Source of the DNA: Protea cynaroides
Taxonomy: Eukaryota > Streptophyta > Magnoliopsida > Proteales > Proteaceae
NCBI GenBank assembly: GCA_028583415.1
Contig: CM053272.1
Location: forward strand, 40,968,199-41,032,198
Direction of reading: 5' to 3'
Length of the DNA stretch: 64,000 nt
Of the stretch, positions 1-11,299 are shown in pieces. The stretch's first letter is position 1; every line of letters starts with the position of its first letter. Position numbers and translations under genes: made by a program. The notes below the pieces were generated by a model. It saw only the letters and a program-made list of their open reading frames with translations, made no database searches and had not been told where the DNA came from.

Positions 1-376
1 TAATTTCTTAACGAAGATTGTTTAATTTTTCAAAAGAAAGAATATTCTTTTGGTGAATCTCAAATTTAAAAAGTATATTTCTATTTAGCTAGATGTTTTC
101 ACTTAAGTCCTACTAAATGATAATTGGATTATAATAGACCTTATATTACTTGGATTTTACATGGTACATGTACATTTTTTTTATCAATATTATACATGTC
201 TATTTCACGTAATTTAGTCATATTCCAACCAAATAAGGTTGATTAATCATAGAATTGAATATGCAAAATGAAGATGTTATTTTTGTTGATCTACCAACCC
301 TTACTTTGTTCATAGATATTTTAATTTTTATTAAACATAATAGATTTAAATGAAAGCGTGGTAACAGAATTGCAGA

Positions 377-590
377 ATAATTTGATTGAATAAAACAATT
401 TAAAATGTTAAAAAAATAAAAAGATTCATTTAAAAGGTAATGTGCGAATTACAAATTTTTTTTATGTATATTCGGTAGCACGCGTTGGAATAATTTGATT
501 CAATAAAACAATTTAAAATGGATAAAAGAAAGACTAATTTAAAAAATAATATTACAAATTTTGTTATGTATATTTACTCGCACGCGCGTG
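377..590. repeat. Two-copy tandem duplication, unit about 112 bp
   Basis: A block starting with TAATTTGATTGAATAAAACA near 377 recurs near 490 (one mismatch in that stretch). Both copies continue with a poly-A-rich middle, an ATTACAAATTTT segment, a TATGTATATT segment and a CGCACGCG-like end. The copies are diverged by small indels, so the duplication is not recent. No coding content. Confidence 0.6.
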
Positions 591-1479
591 AGAGAGAGAG
601 AGAGAGACAGAAAATACCTCATTAGATTTTATTGCTAAGAAATATATAAAAGAAATTAATAAGGAAAAGACCCATTTTAGAGTGACGTGTCCACTATCGC
701 GTAAGAATCCAATCATTGTTGAAACGGTTCTCATCATCTTCTCTTTATTTTTAGTAAAATCCACTCACAATTATAAAAAAAGTATTGAAAAAAAAAAGAA
801 AAAAGGAAAATGAAAGGATTTTATTTAAAACTTTAAATAAAGGAAAGTGGTCCCACTTGTACAAGCGTTGTGAAAAGTCTGACATGAGTTTGCCAACTAA
901 TAATTTCCACAGATGGTCTGCGCATACGTGGCAACAGTATGGTTCTCCCCTCCACGTGTCGTTTTCTCTCATTTCCTTAAAATTGACGGTGTAGATACCG
1001 CCGCGTTGCAACTAATACGGGGCGGCCGGCATTAATCCAAAGGAGACGAGAGATGATTCACAACTTAAAAGGCTAAAAAAAATAATAAAAATGCATGGGC
1101 ATGTAGAGAGCATGCATGGTTACCGAATGCATGTAGATAGATGGAAATGCAAATCAAATGGTATAGAGAAGATGGATGGTGGTGGTGTCATGATTACAGT
1201 CTATGGGGGTCATGACGGGGCGTCGCCATCGGCACCCCAATCCGTGAACCCGAAAAAAGATTAATTACGAGACTGCGCAGCCACAGCCGCCATTTCTCCT
1301 TCTTCCTTTCCTTTCCGTGATGATTATAATCCTCTTCCCCCCTATAATTCCTATTATCTAATTAATAATATTATTCCTAGAGAGAGAGAGAGAGAGAAAA
1401 TCCTAAAAAAAATCCCATAAAAAACATTGAGACAAAATTGCCCTTAAAAGCTATTAACAAATAAGTCGAAAAGTTGATT

Positions 1480-1512
<33 letters not shown>

Positions 1513-1723
1513 ACCAAATGATTTGCGGTTTCTTTCATTTTTATATGTAATTTATAGACACAATAAATTGGGTTTATTAAAAGCATCCCACCACCAGTAC
1601 TCTCTACCTTGAATCCCCAATGATAACCTATTTTCTCTCACTTTAAACAAAACCATAAAATCCCTAGAGAAAGCGAAGCTGATTTTTCTGTTTTTCTTTC
1701 ATCGGAAGAAATTCAAAAAGAAA

Positions 1724-1724
<1 letters not shown>

Positions 1725-1762
<38 letters not shown>
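1725..1762. repeat. (GA)n microsatellite in the proximal promoter
   Basis: An uninterrupted GA/AG dinucleotide run of roughly 38 bp lies about 170 bp upstream of the putative TATA box of the HLS1-like gene. Such GA tracts are the known binding target of plant BBR/BPC GAGA-binding proteins; that it functions here is inference. Confidence 0.8.
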
Positions 1763-1767
<5 letters not shown>

Positions 1768-1817
1768 CGAGAAGGTCGAACAGCTTTACAAGTGTAGTAG
1801 CGCTTTTGCTTGCTGGA

Positions 1818-1938
1818 CACGTGATTAGGCGATATTTCGGCCTTGAAAAGGCTGCGAATTTAACAACGGATGATTGTTGCCCTTCTTGCATCTCCGTCTT
1901 CATCATCTCTCTAGTCTCTACCATCTTCTTCTATATAA
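1818..1938 (+). promoter_or_regulatory. Putative core promoter of HLS1-like gene: G-box and TATA box
   Basis: A perfect palindromic G-box CACGTG lies at 1818-1823 and a TATA box (CTATATAAAC) at 1931-1940. The TATA box sits about 210 bp upstream of the ATG at 2145, so a start of transcription near 1960-1970 would give a 5' leader of about 180 nt. Arabidopsis HLS1 is known to be under EIN3 and PIF control, and PIFs bind G-boxes; applying that here is inference. A second TA-rich stretch at about 2065-2100 is an alternative core-promoter candidate. Confidence 0.5.
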
Positions 1939-2072
1939 ACGCGGCGTCAGCTATGGTCGTTTCTCGTGTTCTAACTGTCTCACTCACTTTCACACTGTGC
2001 TTGAGCTTTCTTCTCCATTCTGCTTCTTCTTCGTGTTCCGTTGCGGGGTAGTAATTGGGACAAACATATAAA

Positions 2073-2074
2073 TC

Positions 2075-2108
<34 letters not shown>

Positions 2109-2126
2109 CAGAGAGAGAGAGAGGGA
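2073..2126. repeat. Compound (TA)n(GA)n microsatellite in the 5' leader
   Basis: A TA run (about 2075-2100) passes directly into a GA run with one interruption (about 2101-2126) and ends about 18 bp before the ATG of the HLS1-like gene. If transcription starts at the upstream TATA box, this tract is transcribed and its length would vary between alleles. Confidence 0.85.
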
Positions 2127-2144
2127 GAGGGGGAGATTGTTCAG

Positions 2145-3786
2145 ATGGGAGAGGGAGGGGAGGTTGTAGTAGTGGTGAGAGAGTTCGAACCTGTGAAGGA
2201 CCGTATAGGAGTGGAAGATGTTGAGAGGAACTGCGATGCAGGCTCAAATGGCAAGATTTCAATTTTCACCGATTTGCTAGGTGACCCCATTTGCAGGGTT
2301 CGCCATTTTCCTGCTTTCCTCATGTTGGTATGTTTTTACATATTGCCTTTTTTTTTTTTTTTTTTTTTTTTAACTCCTAACTCCACTTTGTACTTGAGTT
2401 GCAGTTCTTCTGAATTTCCTTTCATGGTTCAATCATCTTCTTCTTACCATTGATAATCGATTTCTATATACGTAATTGTGTTTATTGGGGTTTTAATTAT
2501 TTCAATTCTTTCTTTCCTGAGCAGGTAGCCGAAATGGTTACAGATAAGGAAGAGAGAAAGATCGTAGGTTTGATAAGGGGATGCATCAACACCGTTACAT
2601 GCGGTAAAAAGCTCTCTAGAAATGGAAAGAACGGCAGCAACGACTCCTTCAAACCCATCCCCGTCTACTCTAAGCTCGCCTACGTCTTAGGCCTTCGTGT
2701 TTCCCCTTCTCACAGGTACAATACAGTAACCCACTTCCTACTTCTCCTGCCCTCCACTGTTATATAATATCGTTTTCTTCTCTTTTTCTGGTACTGAAAG
2801 AGCATAAAAATTAGAGAGGTCCCCCCCATTTCTCCTTTCTCCAAAGTAGCAAATTGGGAATGGAAATTATGATAATAATAATTATTCTAAATATAACTAA
2901 ATTACTGTAATAATTTTTTTGCAGGCGAATGGGAATAGGATTGAAGCTGGTGTCTCGAATGGAGGATTGGTTCAGAGAGAAAGGAGCGGAGTATTCGTAC
3001 ATGGCAACTGATAAGGACAACGAAGCGTCAGTAAAGCTCTTCACCGACAGATGCGGTTACGCAAAGTTCCGCACCCCTTGTATCCTGGTCCAGCCTGTCT
3101 TCGCCCACCGTGTCTCCATTACCAAGGGTATCTGCATCTTTCCAATCTCCCCTTCCGACGCCGAATCACTTTACCGCCGCCGATTCTCCACCACGGAGTT
3201 CTTCCCCAGCGACATCGATTCCATCCTTTACAACCGTCTCAACCTGGGCACCTTCGTCGCCGTCCCTTCTGACGGTTTCTCCGATTCATGGCCCGGGGTG
3301 GACGATTTTCTCTCCAAGCCGCCGGAGTCCTGGTCAGTGCTCAGCATTTGGAACAGCAAAGAAGTATTCACGATGGAAGTGAGGGGGGCCTCACGTACTA
3401 TACGAGGGCTGGCCAAGACGAGTCGGATGGTGGACAGGGCTTTTCCATGGCTTGGGATACCATCGGTGCCGGAGCTTTTTAGGCCGTTTGGGTTTCATTT
3501 CTTGTATGGGTTGGGAGGGGAAGGTCCGGATGCGGTGAGACTGACGAAAGCTCTGTGTGATTTTGCTCACAACGTGGCAAAGGAGAGAGGTTGTGGTTTG
3601 GTAGTGACGGAGGTATCTAGCAGGGAGCCGTTGAGGGTAGGGATCCCACACTGGAAGAGATTATCGTGCGATGAGGATCTTTGGTTTATGAAGCGTCTTG
3701 GAGAAGATTACAGCGATGGGTCTGTTGGAGATTGGACCAAATCTCCTTGTGGTGTTTCCATCTTTGTGGATCCCAGGGAAATCTAA
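2145..3786 (+). CDS. HLS1-like: HOOKLESS1-like GNAT-family N-acetyltransferase (three exons)
   Basis: Exons are 2145-2327, 2525-2715 and 2925-3786; introns are GT-AG (donor GTATGT at 2328, acceptors GCAG before 2525 and 2925). The spliced frame is 411 residues, close to Arabidopsis HLS1 (about 403). Visible family marks are the VREFEP and GVEDVERNC start, FTDLLGDPICRVRH, the GNAT acetyl-CoA signature R-R-M-G-I-G at residues 125-130 after LAYVLGLRVSP, FSTTEFFP, GTFVAVP, VRGASR, GIPHW, LSCDEDLW and the terminal GDWTKSP...FVDPRE. HLS1 is a nuclear acetyltransferase-like regulator of apical-hook asymmetric growth downstream of ethylene and light and upstream of auxin-response factors. HLS1 paralogues (HLH1-3) share these motifs, so HLS1 versus HLH is not settled. 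The ATG at 2145 gives the conserved N-terminus. The frame is intact, with no sign of pseudogenization. Confidence 0.95.
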
Positions 3787-4303
3787 TCTCTTCTAACCTT
3801 ATTAATTAGACAACCAAAGTTCTTTTCATACAATTACTCTCGTCTTAGGAAGCTTTTTTTTTTTTTTTTTTTATAAATTTAAAATACATGTTTTTTTATT
3901 TTATTTTTATTTTTAATTTTCTGCCATCATCCCTCTGCCTTTTGGAAGAAGGTGCTTGGTGGTGGTGGTGTAGGGCAGAGAGAGAAGAATGTATCCCGTT
4001 TCTTGTTGTAAATGGATGTGGTTTTTTTTTGCATGTTTGTTTAGGATTCTACCGCTTTTTTTTTTTTTTTCTTTGGTTTTTTATGTGTTTTTTTAATGGC
4101 TTTTATCTTCTTTCGGTAGCGTTCCAAATCCCACTCCTACCAGTTGTAACGGTTTCGGACTGTAGGATTGAATGAAATGGATACTGACTAATCTCCCATT
4201 CTTCAGTTACCACAGAAAAAGAGGAATGGATGAGAACGAAATCTATTCCACTTTTGAACCTTTGTTTTCCAAGCTAATTTCATGGATTTTCTCAGATATA
4301 TCT

Positions 4304-4334
<31 letters not shown>

Positions 4335-4689
4335 TGTTTTTGTGTTGATTGCTAAAAAATGAGTGGTTAGTTTTTGATGTTTTTGGGGATAGATGAGAGT
4401 GATGGAGAGATTGCAATTCCCCCTTTCCTTAAAAACATGGTGATGAATCTCATTTCTTTTTGCTTGGGAAAATGACATTTGAATGGAAAATGCAGGCCTT
4501 TCACTCCCTCTCTATTCCAGGAAAGCTTCCCCCACTAATTCCCTGACCATGAATATCTTTAATTTCTAAATGTGGTTGGTACATTTTCCAAATGTCAATA
4601 TCTTTTGTTTATTCCAAATAAATTATATAAAAAAAAAATCTTTGGTTTAATGACTAACAATGCTAAGGAAAAAAATTCAGTCAAAGATT
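3787..4689. other. 3' flank of HLS1-like gene, no gene seen
   Basis: T-rich 3'-UTR-like sequence with poly-T runs (about 3851-3872 and 4056-4070) and a (GA)n tract at about 4305-4332. Short frames are T-rich noise. No clear AATAAA signal lies close to the stop codon, so the 3' end of the transcript is not placed. Confidence 0.5.
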
Positions 4690-6100
4690 AATATAGGATT
4701 AAGAAGATGACATGTTATTAATCTAAACGGTGGCCTGATTTCTTCTCGAGGTCATATAAATAAAGTGTTTGATTCCTTCTCAAGGTCTTATAAATAAAGT
4801 GTTTGATTCCTTCTCAAAGTCATATAAATAAAGTGTTTTGAGATTATGTGTCCAATGGTTAGAATTGTTGTGATTACATCAATTAGTCAAAGTTTTCCAT
4901 GCATAAGGCGGGTAGCCAAAGTTTTCAACCCATAAGGTAGAACTTAATGCAATGTTAAAAGATTGTTCCATTATGACCTGATAGATGCAAGAGCTTCGGC
5001 TATCTATGCATAGCTCAAACAGGGTGCATTTAGATTAATAAATGAATACCTCTTGTTAGACTTAATTCCAAATCTATAGATTATAAAACATATAAATAAA
5101 TTTGTCCTCACCCTATTACCTTTTAAAATTAATGCTATTGAGCTGGATGTGGGTGATTTTTATTTAACCTTTTAAGTCAATTTTTTTGGGGTAGTATTTT
5201 TCCAAAGTCATTTGGTTATAGGTAAAGTGATAAAGGATGTGAAATTAATTAATGACAACTTTTATAATCATTATATTCTGAAATTAACCCAACAACTTAT
5301 GGCATTTATTAATTGTTTTATTTTATTTGTCAATTAATTTACCTAGATTTGAATAAAAAATATATATATTATTCAAGAATTTGACATGTGATTAATCCAA
5401 ATGATGTATTTACCTTCACGGATTAAGTCTATTAGACCAAATTACAGGATTCAAAATGGTCCATTGTGAATGACATGATTCCTTCTCTAGGCCATGAAAA
5501 TAATGTGTTTCGAGTTTTTGCCACATAAAATTTTCTTGGTGTCAAAAATTTTATGGATGAATTATTTATTCCGTCCTTGACTAGTATGATAAAGTTTAAA
5601 CCAAAAGCATATGACAAATCAACAGACTATTTCAGTCAAAATTTGAATCGTTGGAGCAAAGAATGAATATATAGTGGAGCATATACTTCACTGTGACAAT
5701 AAAATTTCAATGGATGGTCAATCCATATGGTGCAACATCTACCTACTGATTAAAATTGTGAAATAAATTGGGCATTTACAAATTGGATGGTTAAAAAAAA
5801 AAAAAACATGGTACACGGCTTGATGTTGATGTGGGTGATTTGTATTTGACCTTTTTGTTCTTCTTTCCATAAGTCACCAAAAAAAAAAAAAAAAAGGGTA
5901 AAATTTCTGTAAGTACTCTCTTGGTTACCGGTAAAATGAAATAAAAGAAAGTTAGATTAACTCTAAGATAAAAGAACTTTTATAATCCTTATATTCTGTA
6001 ATTAACTCAAAAATTTATGACATATATTAATGGTTTTATCTCACTCTTCAATTAAGTTCCATAGTTTCAACAAGAAAATATGATAGGGCCAAGGAATCTA
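4690..6100. repeat. Diverged direct duplication, two halves of about 700 bp
   Basis: The halves, about 4690-5370 and 5380-6070, share an ordered series of motifs: GACATGT..ATTAATC, CCTTCTC..GG.CAT, GATGTGGGTGATTT.TATTT, ACTTTTATAATC.TTATATTCTG, AATTAAC.CAA and a TTAAT.GTTTTAT..CA.T end. The similarity is patchy with many indels, so the duplication is old. No coding content. It could be a decayed pair of repeats from an older mobile element or a local tandem duplication. Confidence 0.5.
4742..4843. repeat. 34-bp tandem repeat, three units
   Basis: Units begin with CTTCTC at 4742, 4776 and 4810; each has the pattern CTTCTC(G/A)A(G/A)GTC followed by (A/T)TATAAATAAAGTGTTT. Spacing is exactly 34 bp. 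A single diverged relative is seen at about 5478-5512, in the second half of the larger duplication. Confidence 0.85.
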
Positions 6101-6338
6101 TTGTAAAAATTATATTAAATTAGTTAAACAATTATGAATATAAAAGTTTCTATTTTTTAGTGTTCTAGGTACTCTGATAGCCGCGGAGTTTCTTACATTC
6201 ACCAATTGAAAGGGCAATAGTAATAAGTGTGTAATTTCTATATTTTTATTTCCTTTGCATTATACTTTTTAATGTGTTTTATGTTTCCAGATAATGCCAA
6301 TCCGAAAGCTATGGGGGTCAATTTTTTTGTGTTGTTAC

Positions 6339-7244
6339 TAGGGGTGAAATAGGATCGGATTGGGTCGGGTATCTACAAACCCTACCCTACCCAAGATTTT
6401 TTCTTGCTAACCCAAATCCTACCCTACCTTGTCAGGGTAGGAGATAACCTCAACCCTTACCCTATCCTGGCAGGGTACTACCAAACCCTACTCTACCCTG
6501 ATTTACCCTGATTGGGCAGGGCCGAGCCGGATTTACCATGATTGACTCTGAATCAAAGTCGAGTTTACCCTAATTTAGTTTTCCTATGAAAGTTTAAAAA
6601 AAATGAAAATAGTTCTCTTTTTCAACTGATTCTGCTTGTTTGAGATTTGAGATTCCATTGTTTTCAGGCTTTCAGCTTTCAACTTTGCCTTCGGAAAGCC
6701 TCAATAAATGCATAAAACCCTAGGTAGCTCTAGTTACTAGGAGGGCATAGAGATAGAGTTGATAATCAAAATGAATTCAAGGTTTAGGTTTAGATCTCAT
6801 GCGTCATTAAGAGCAAAAAATATAAATGAAAGTTGAGTTTAAATAATTCTTAAATTGAGTATCAAATTACTCTCAAATTCATCTGTAACCTTCTTTTTTT
6901 TCCCTCAGAGAATTTAGAAGAAGAAGAAAAAAAAACCAGTCAAACTAATTTACAATGTGGCCGCTTAATAATATGGAATCAAGTTGAACCAAATGAAAGA
7001 ATTCCCCAACACTATTTACCCAAAAAAAAGAATTCCCCAACACCTATTCCCTCCTCTCTAAAGGAATCTGAGAACACACACACACGGGAGACAAGTGAGA
7101 AGATATACAGCTCAAAATCAACAAAAATCCAGAAAAAAAACTCTGAACTAAAGGATTTGGATATACAGCAATCGATCCAACAAAAACCTCCAACGAACTG
7201 AATGGTCTGGAAAAAAAAAAGACTTAAAGAAGATGAAGATGATT

Positions 7245-7305
<61 letters not shown>

Positions 7306-7634
7306 AGAAGAAGAAGAAGAGTTTACCTAGCTAATGGTCGTCCACGAAGAGGAAGAAGAAGATCTGAAGATGTCACAAAGACACGAATTCACGATGGGGC
7401 TGATGGCTGAGAGGCTCTGAGTCTGTGCGGCTGTGGCTAGGAGAAAGAGAAATGAATAGGGTCGGGCCGGGCTATACCCAAGGCCTCAACCCTAACCCGC
7501 CCTTACCATGACAGGGTAAAAAATACCATGTACCCGGATTGGGCCCTGTCAAGGTTCGGGCCTGGTTAGGCCCTGACCGGGATCAGGGCGATTCTCGGCT
7601 GGCTCGGGCCGTCAGGGTAAAACTTTCACCCCTA
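6339..7634. mobile_element. Non-autonomous hAT-type DNA transposon (1296 bp)
   Basis: The ends are inverted: TAGGGGTGAAA at 6339 and TTTCACCCCTA ending at 7634. They are flanked by a perfect 8-bp direct repeat GTTGTTAC at 6331-6338 and 7635-7642, the TSD length of the hAT superfamily. Subterminal regions are rich in CCCTACCCT/AGGGTAGG-type short repeats, as is usual for hAT transposase-binding ends. No transposase frame is present, so it would depend on a partner in trans. The interior carries a long (GA)n(GAA)n tract at about 7247-7321. The exact TSD suggests it is younger than its LINE and gypsy hosts. Confidence 0.88.
7247..7321. repeat. (GA)n(GAA)n microsatellite
   Basis: About 55 bp of pure GA is followed by GAA triplets, inside the hAT-type element. 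It is one of the longest perfect dinucleotide tracts in the window. Confidence 0.9.
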
Positions 7635-7683
7635 GTTGTTACAGATTATTTGAAAATTCAGAAATGAGTGCTGCTATGAGGGA

Positions 7684-8286
7684 GTGCGGATGTCGGTGCA
7701 GCAAGGTGTGGCGTGGTTTAAAAAAGCTTGTCATGAGATGTCGGATCGAAAACTTTGTATCGTGTCGACTCATGCTGATATGAAAATGGTGCATATTTTA
7801 GGGTTGGTTACTAAGGCCCCTAAATCTCATGTAACAAAAGCAGTTGTTTGGATGACACCACGAGGGCCTTGGTGTAAAATTAATATTGATGGATGAGCTC
7901 TTGGCAATCCAGGTGAAGCAGGAGTTGGTATAGTAATTCGTACATCATCGGGCCATATAATATATGCAACTTCTATGTATTTGGGAGTTCAAACGAACTT
8001 CCATGCAGAGATGATGGCCACATTGCAAGGTATACAAGAAAGCTTGCGTCTTGGGATCCAACATTTATGGTTGGAACTAGATTTTGAAAGCATTGCCCAA
8101 AGTATACGTTCGAGGTCTCCACCATGATATTGTATGCAACGATGGGGAGTTATGGCTGAGTCACTAAATCAAATGCACTTACATGTTACTCGTTGCTTCC
8201 AAGAAGCAAATATGGTGGCTGATGCCCTTGCAAAGCAGGCTGCCTGGTTAGGACATCTATACACTAGTTGTCGTGTCCAGGTGTAG
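7684..8286 (+). pseudogene. LINE RNase H-like domain fragment, two premature stops
   Basis: In one frame the segment reads as a plant L1-type RNase H (RVT_3) domain: KINIDG with the first acidic residue, HAEMMA with the Glu, LELDFES with the second Asp and NMVADALAKQA with the last Asp. The four acidic residues of the RNase H active site are therefore recognisable. Two in-frame TGA stops interrupt it, one right after the INIDG motif (7894-7896) and one after RSRSPP (about 8124). Both are consistent with single G/C-to-A changes from expected Cys and Trp codons. The fragment ends at a TAG near 8286, about 180 bp before the A-rich tail. It is part of the LINE insertion and not a cellular gene. 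Confidence 0.8.
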
Positions 8287-9333
8287 TGGCAAGAGACGCA
8301 GTGTGGGATGCCTTGGGTCGCCTTAAATATAGATTTTCTAAATGTAAATAACCTGAAGGAGGGCTCTACTGATGGCAATCCCGAAGGTGGGGTATTACCT
8401 CCTTAAGGTTTGTAGTCACTTATTTTTCTTTCTCTTTATTAATACAGTTTGTTGCAACTTTTATAATAAAAAAAAATAAAAATAATAAAAAAATATATAA
8501 AAAAAAAACTGAATAAAATAAATTTTATAAGTTTAGCATATTTCAGAGACTTTATGAATTAATTGCTAAAATATATGAAAATTCCAACATTCTTAATATT
8601 GATGTTTTGAACTTCATGTTGGTTTTTAACGTGGAAAAAGTTTCAGAATTGAAAAGTTGTCTTCACTAAAGTTGTAGAGGACATCTCTCAACCTTTTCGA
8701 AATCGTATTATGGAGAAAAATCTAAGTTCGTTTGGACCTCCAAACGTTGCCTTAAAATCTGATTGTTGCTTAGATTGATCTGTTATGAAGAAAAATCCAA
8801 GTTCGTTTAAATAATCCTCGTTTGTGTGTGATTGTTGCTTAGATTGATCTATTTTTCACCTACTTAATGTTGCCTTTGAATTAAACATTGAGAGCTTATT
8901 TAGTGTTGTTCAACGATTAGATCTCTCTGAAGAGCTTGTTTCAATAGAGATACTTAAGAGAAAACTCGAGTAACAAAACGTATTGTTATTCTAGGGTCTT
9001 TAATTCTAATTGGGAGGAAGAGATTAACGTTGCGATTAATTTTATCCGTTGCATGTGTGGGTGGATATTGAATCAAGAACTGAATCTTTTTATTTAATTA
9101 TTTTTCTATTTAAATTTTTCTGTTTACTTTCAATTTGATTCAACCAACCAAAACTCCCTTCATTATTGTGTTTGCTTAGCATTAATTAGTAAATTTAGTT
9201 GGAGTAGAATATAAATTTTAATCATATCACTATCTGTGGGATCGACCTTTGCTTATCCTATTTACAGTTTATTAATCAGGTCAGCAAAGAAATATTTAAT
9301 TAAAATTAGTGCATTCGACACGCTACTAAATTT

Positions 9334-9351
9334 TGACGTTGTTACTCGGGA
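9334..9351 (+). other. Decayed tRNA-Asp-type primer-binding site
   Basis: The 18 nt after the left LTR match 12 of 18 positions of the TGGCGCCGTTGCCGGGGA site used by Athila/Tat-type gypsy elements. Five of the six mismatches are C-to-T or G-to-A transitions, as expected from methyl-cytosine deamination in an old silenced element. Confidence 0.6.
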
Positions 9352-9556
9352 GTGAATTTTGATTAGTTTTTATATCTCTCTTTATTAATGTTTCTTTTCT
9401 GGATTAGCGTGATTTTTCTATTCTAATATTTTTATTTTTTTTATTTAGTTTTTTTTTCTTTTTATTATCTTTTTGTTTGTTTGGTTTTTATTTCTTTTTT
9501 TCGTTTCTCCCTTTTAAGTTTTTTTAGTTAGTTATCTTAGCTAATTGAGTGAGTTT

Positions 9557-11290
9557 ATGATTCCAACGCAATACGCTCAAAGAGGAGATCTGAATTTTGA
9601 TCCAGAAATTGAACGTACTATACGTCGATTAAAAATAGAAGCTAGACAGATTATGACAGTAGGAGAATCAATCTCACTCATAGGATTTATGTTTAAAAAT
9701 TCTTCGAGTGACTTTGAATAAGAAAAAATCATGACTGAGAATGATAGGACATTAAAGGAGTTGGCTACTCCTGATTTTAACCAACAACCTTTGTGCATTC
9801 AATAACCTACTTTGGATGTCGTTTTTGAACTGAAGTCTGATTTGATTCATTTGTTGCCTAAATTTCGTAGTTTACAGGTGATGATCCAAATAAATGTCTG
9901 AAGAAATTTCATGTAGTATGTTCAAGCATAAAATCAACAGGAATATCGATAGAACAGATTAAATTACGAGCATTTCCCTTTTCATTATCAGATGACGCAA
10001 AAGATTAGCTCTACTACCTACCACCAGGACGATCACTACAGGGAACGAAATTAAAAGATTATTTTTGAAAAAAATACTTCCCAGCCTCTAAAGCACCACC
10101 ATTAAAAAAAATATGTGGCATACGACAGTACACTATAGAAACACTCCATGAATATTGAGAGTGTTTCAAGAAACTATGTGCCAGCTGTCCGCATCACCAG
10201 ATAAGTGATCAACTCTTAATTCAGTATTTTTATAAAGGATTATCGTCCATGGAAATGAACATGATAAATGCAGCAAGTGGAAGAGCTCTAGTGAATAAAA
10301 CCCCTGAAGCTGCAAGAAGGTTAATTGCAAACATGACTGTAAATTCTCAATAGTTTGGTATAAGAAATGATGCATCACTCAAAAAGATGAATAAAATAAA
10401 TACATCTTCCCTTGAACAATAGTTATCTGACCTTACCTCTCTTGTTAGACAAATGGTTGTAGAAAATTTGTAGTCGGTAAAAGCTTGTGGGATATGTTCG
10501 ATGATGGGGCACTCATCTGATATGTGTCCAACACTTCAAGAAGGACCCATCGAACAAGTCAATGTTGTAGGTAACTTCTCAGAACCCCTAAGGCAGTATG
10601 ATCCATACTCTAACATATACAATTCAGATTGGAGAGATCATCCAAACATGAGCTTTGGAGGAAATGGACCAGTAGAACAGAACTTCTATCAAAATAAACA
10701 GCTATCATTCCAACCCAGGTCACCTGTCTTTTAGAATTCAAACACATCAATAGAAGACATAATTAAATCTCTTGCTCTAAATACACAACAGCTTTAAAAG
10801 GAAATACAAGATCTAGTATTCAGAGTTTGGAGTGTCAGGTGAGTCAAATGGCAACTGCTATGAGTCGTTTAGAAGCTTAGATTGAAGGAAAATTACCATT
10901 ATAATTCGTGATGAATCCAAAATAAAATGTGAATGCTATAACATTTCGAAGTGGTAAGGAATTTAAGGAACTGAAAAGGGTGAGGCTTACTGTAGAAGAA
11001 AAAATTGAGAAAAAAATAGAGAAAGACGACATAGCAGCTCAACCTGAGGTAACACCCAAACCTTTCATTCTTTCTAAGACTAATCCTCTTCTTTTTCCTA
11101 GCAGATTTGTAAAATGCAAGAAAGAAAATAAGGATAAGAAAATTCTAGATTTGTTTGATAAAGTGGAGGTAAATATATCCATATTGGATACAATCGAACA
11201 GGTACCCAGGTATGTATAATTTCTTAAAGAGTTATGCACTAATAAAAAGAAACTGAATGGTAACGAAATATTAAGTATGGAAAGGAATGT
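9557..11290 (+). pseudogene. Gypsy gag pseudogene
   Basis: Starting at ATG 9557 the frame reads an Athila-type gag N-terminus (FDPEIERTIRRLK). After breaks it resumes with DPNKCLKKFH, the capsid-like stretch (KLRAFPFSLSDDAKD, YYLPPG, FYKGLSSMEMNMINAASG, KTPEAARRLIANM), a single degenerate zinc-knuckle region near CGICSMMGHSSDMCP (about 10490-10530) and the NAITFRSGKE block leading toward protease. Many stop codons interrupt it, several of them TAG or TAA where Gln is expected. Longest open pieces are 10501-10734 and 10929-11219. It is non-functional. Confidence 0.8.
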
Positions 11291-11299
11291 CCAATGACC

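Larger units (their letters stand above)
1..1815. other. AT-rich intergenic DNA upstream of the HLS1-like gene
   Basis: No credible coding region is seen. The stretch is AT-rich with several GA tracts (about 585-605, 1381-1397 and 1484-1510) and one palindromic CACGTG G-box at 953-958. Short open frames here are low-complexity translations of GA repeats or random frames. The part nearest the gene probably acts as its distal promoter; nothing in the sequence sets its outer limit. Confidence 0.6.
6291..8508 (+). mobile_element. 5'-truncated L1-type LINE inserted in the gypsy LTR
   Basis: The segment interrupts the gypsy LTR, encodes the C-terminal RNase H-like domain typical of plant L1 LINEs on + and ends in an A-rich tail (about 8467-8508). 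The LINE-derived part is only about 0.9 kb, because 6339-7634 is a separate DNA transposon inserted into it. Severe 5' truncation is normal for LINE insertions. A clean target-site duplication could not be defined because the surrounding LTR is diverged. Confidence 0.75.
6221..9320 (+). repeat. Left (5') LTR of the gypsy element, interrupted
   Basis: The LTR begins TAATAAGTGTGTAAT at 6221, is broken near 6290 just after GTGTTTTATG and resumes near 8505 with TGAATAAAATAAATTTTATA. The right LTR runs through the matching point without interruption (GTGTTTTATG at about 14386, GAATGAATTTTATAAG at about 14411). This shows that 6291-8508 was inserted later. The LTR ends near 9320 at GCATTCGACAC. Compared with the right LTR it also lacks a middle segment. 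Confidence 0.7.
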
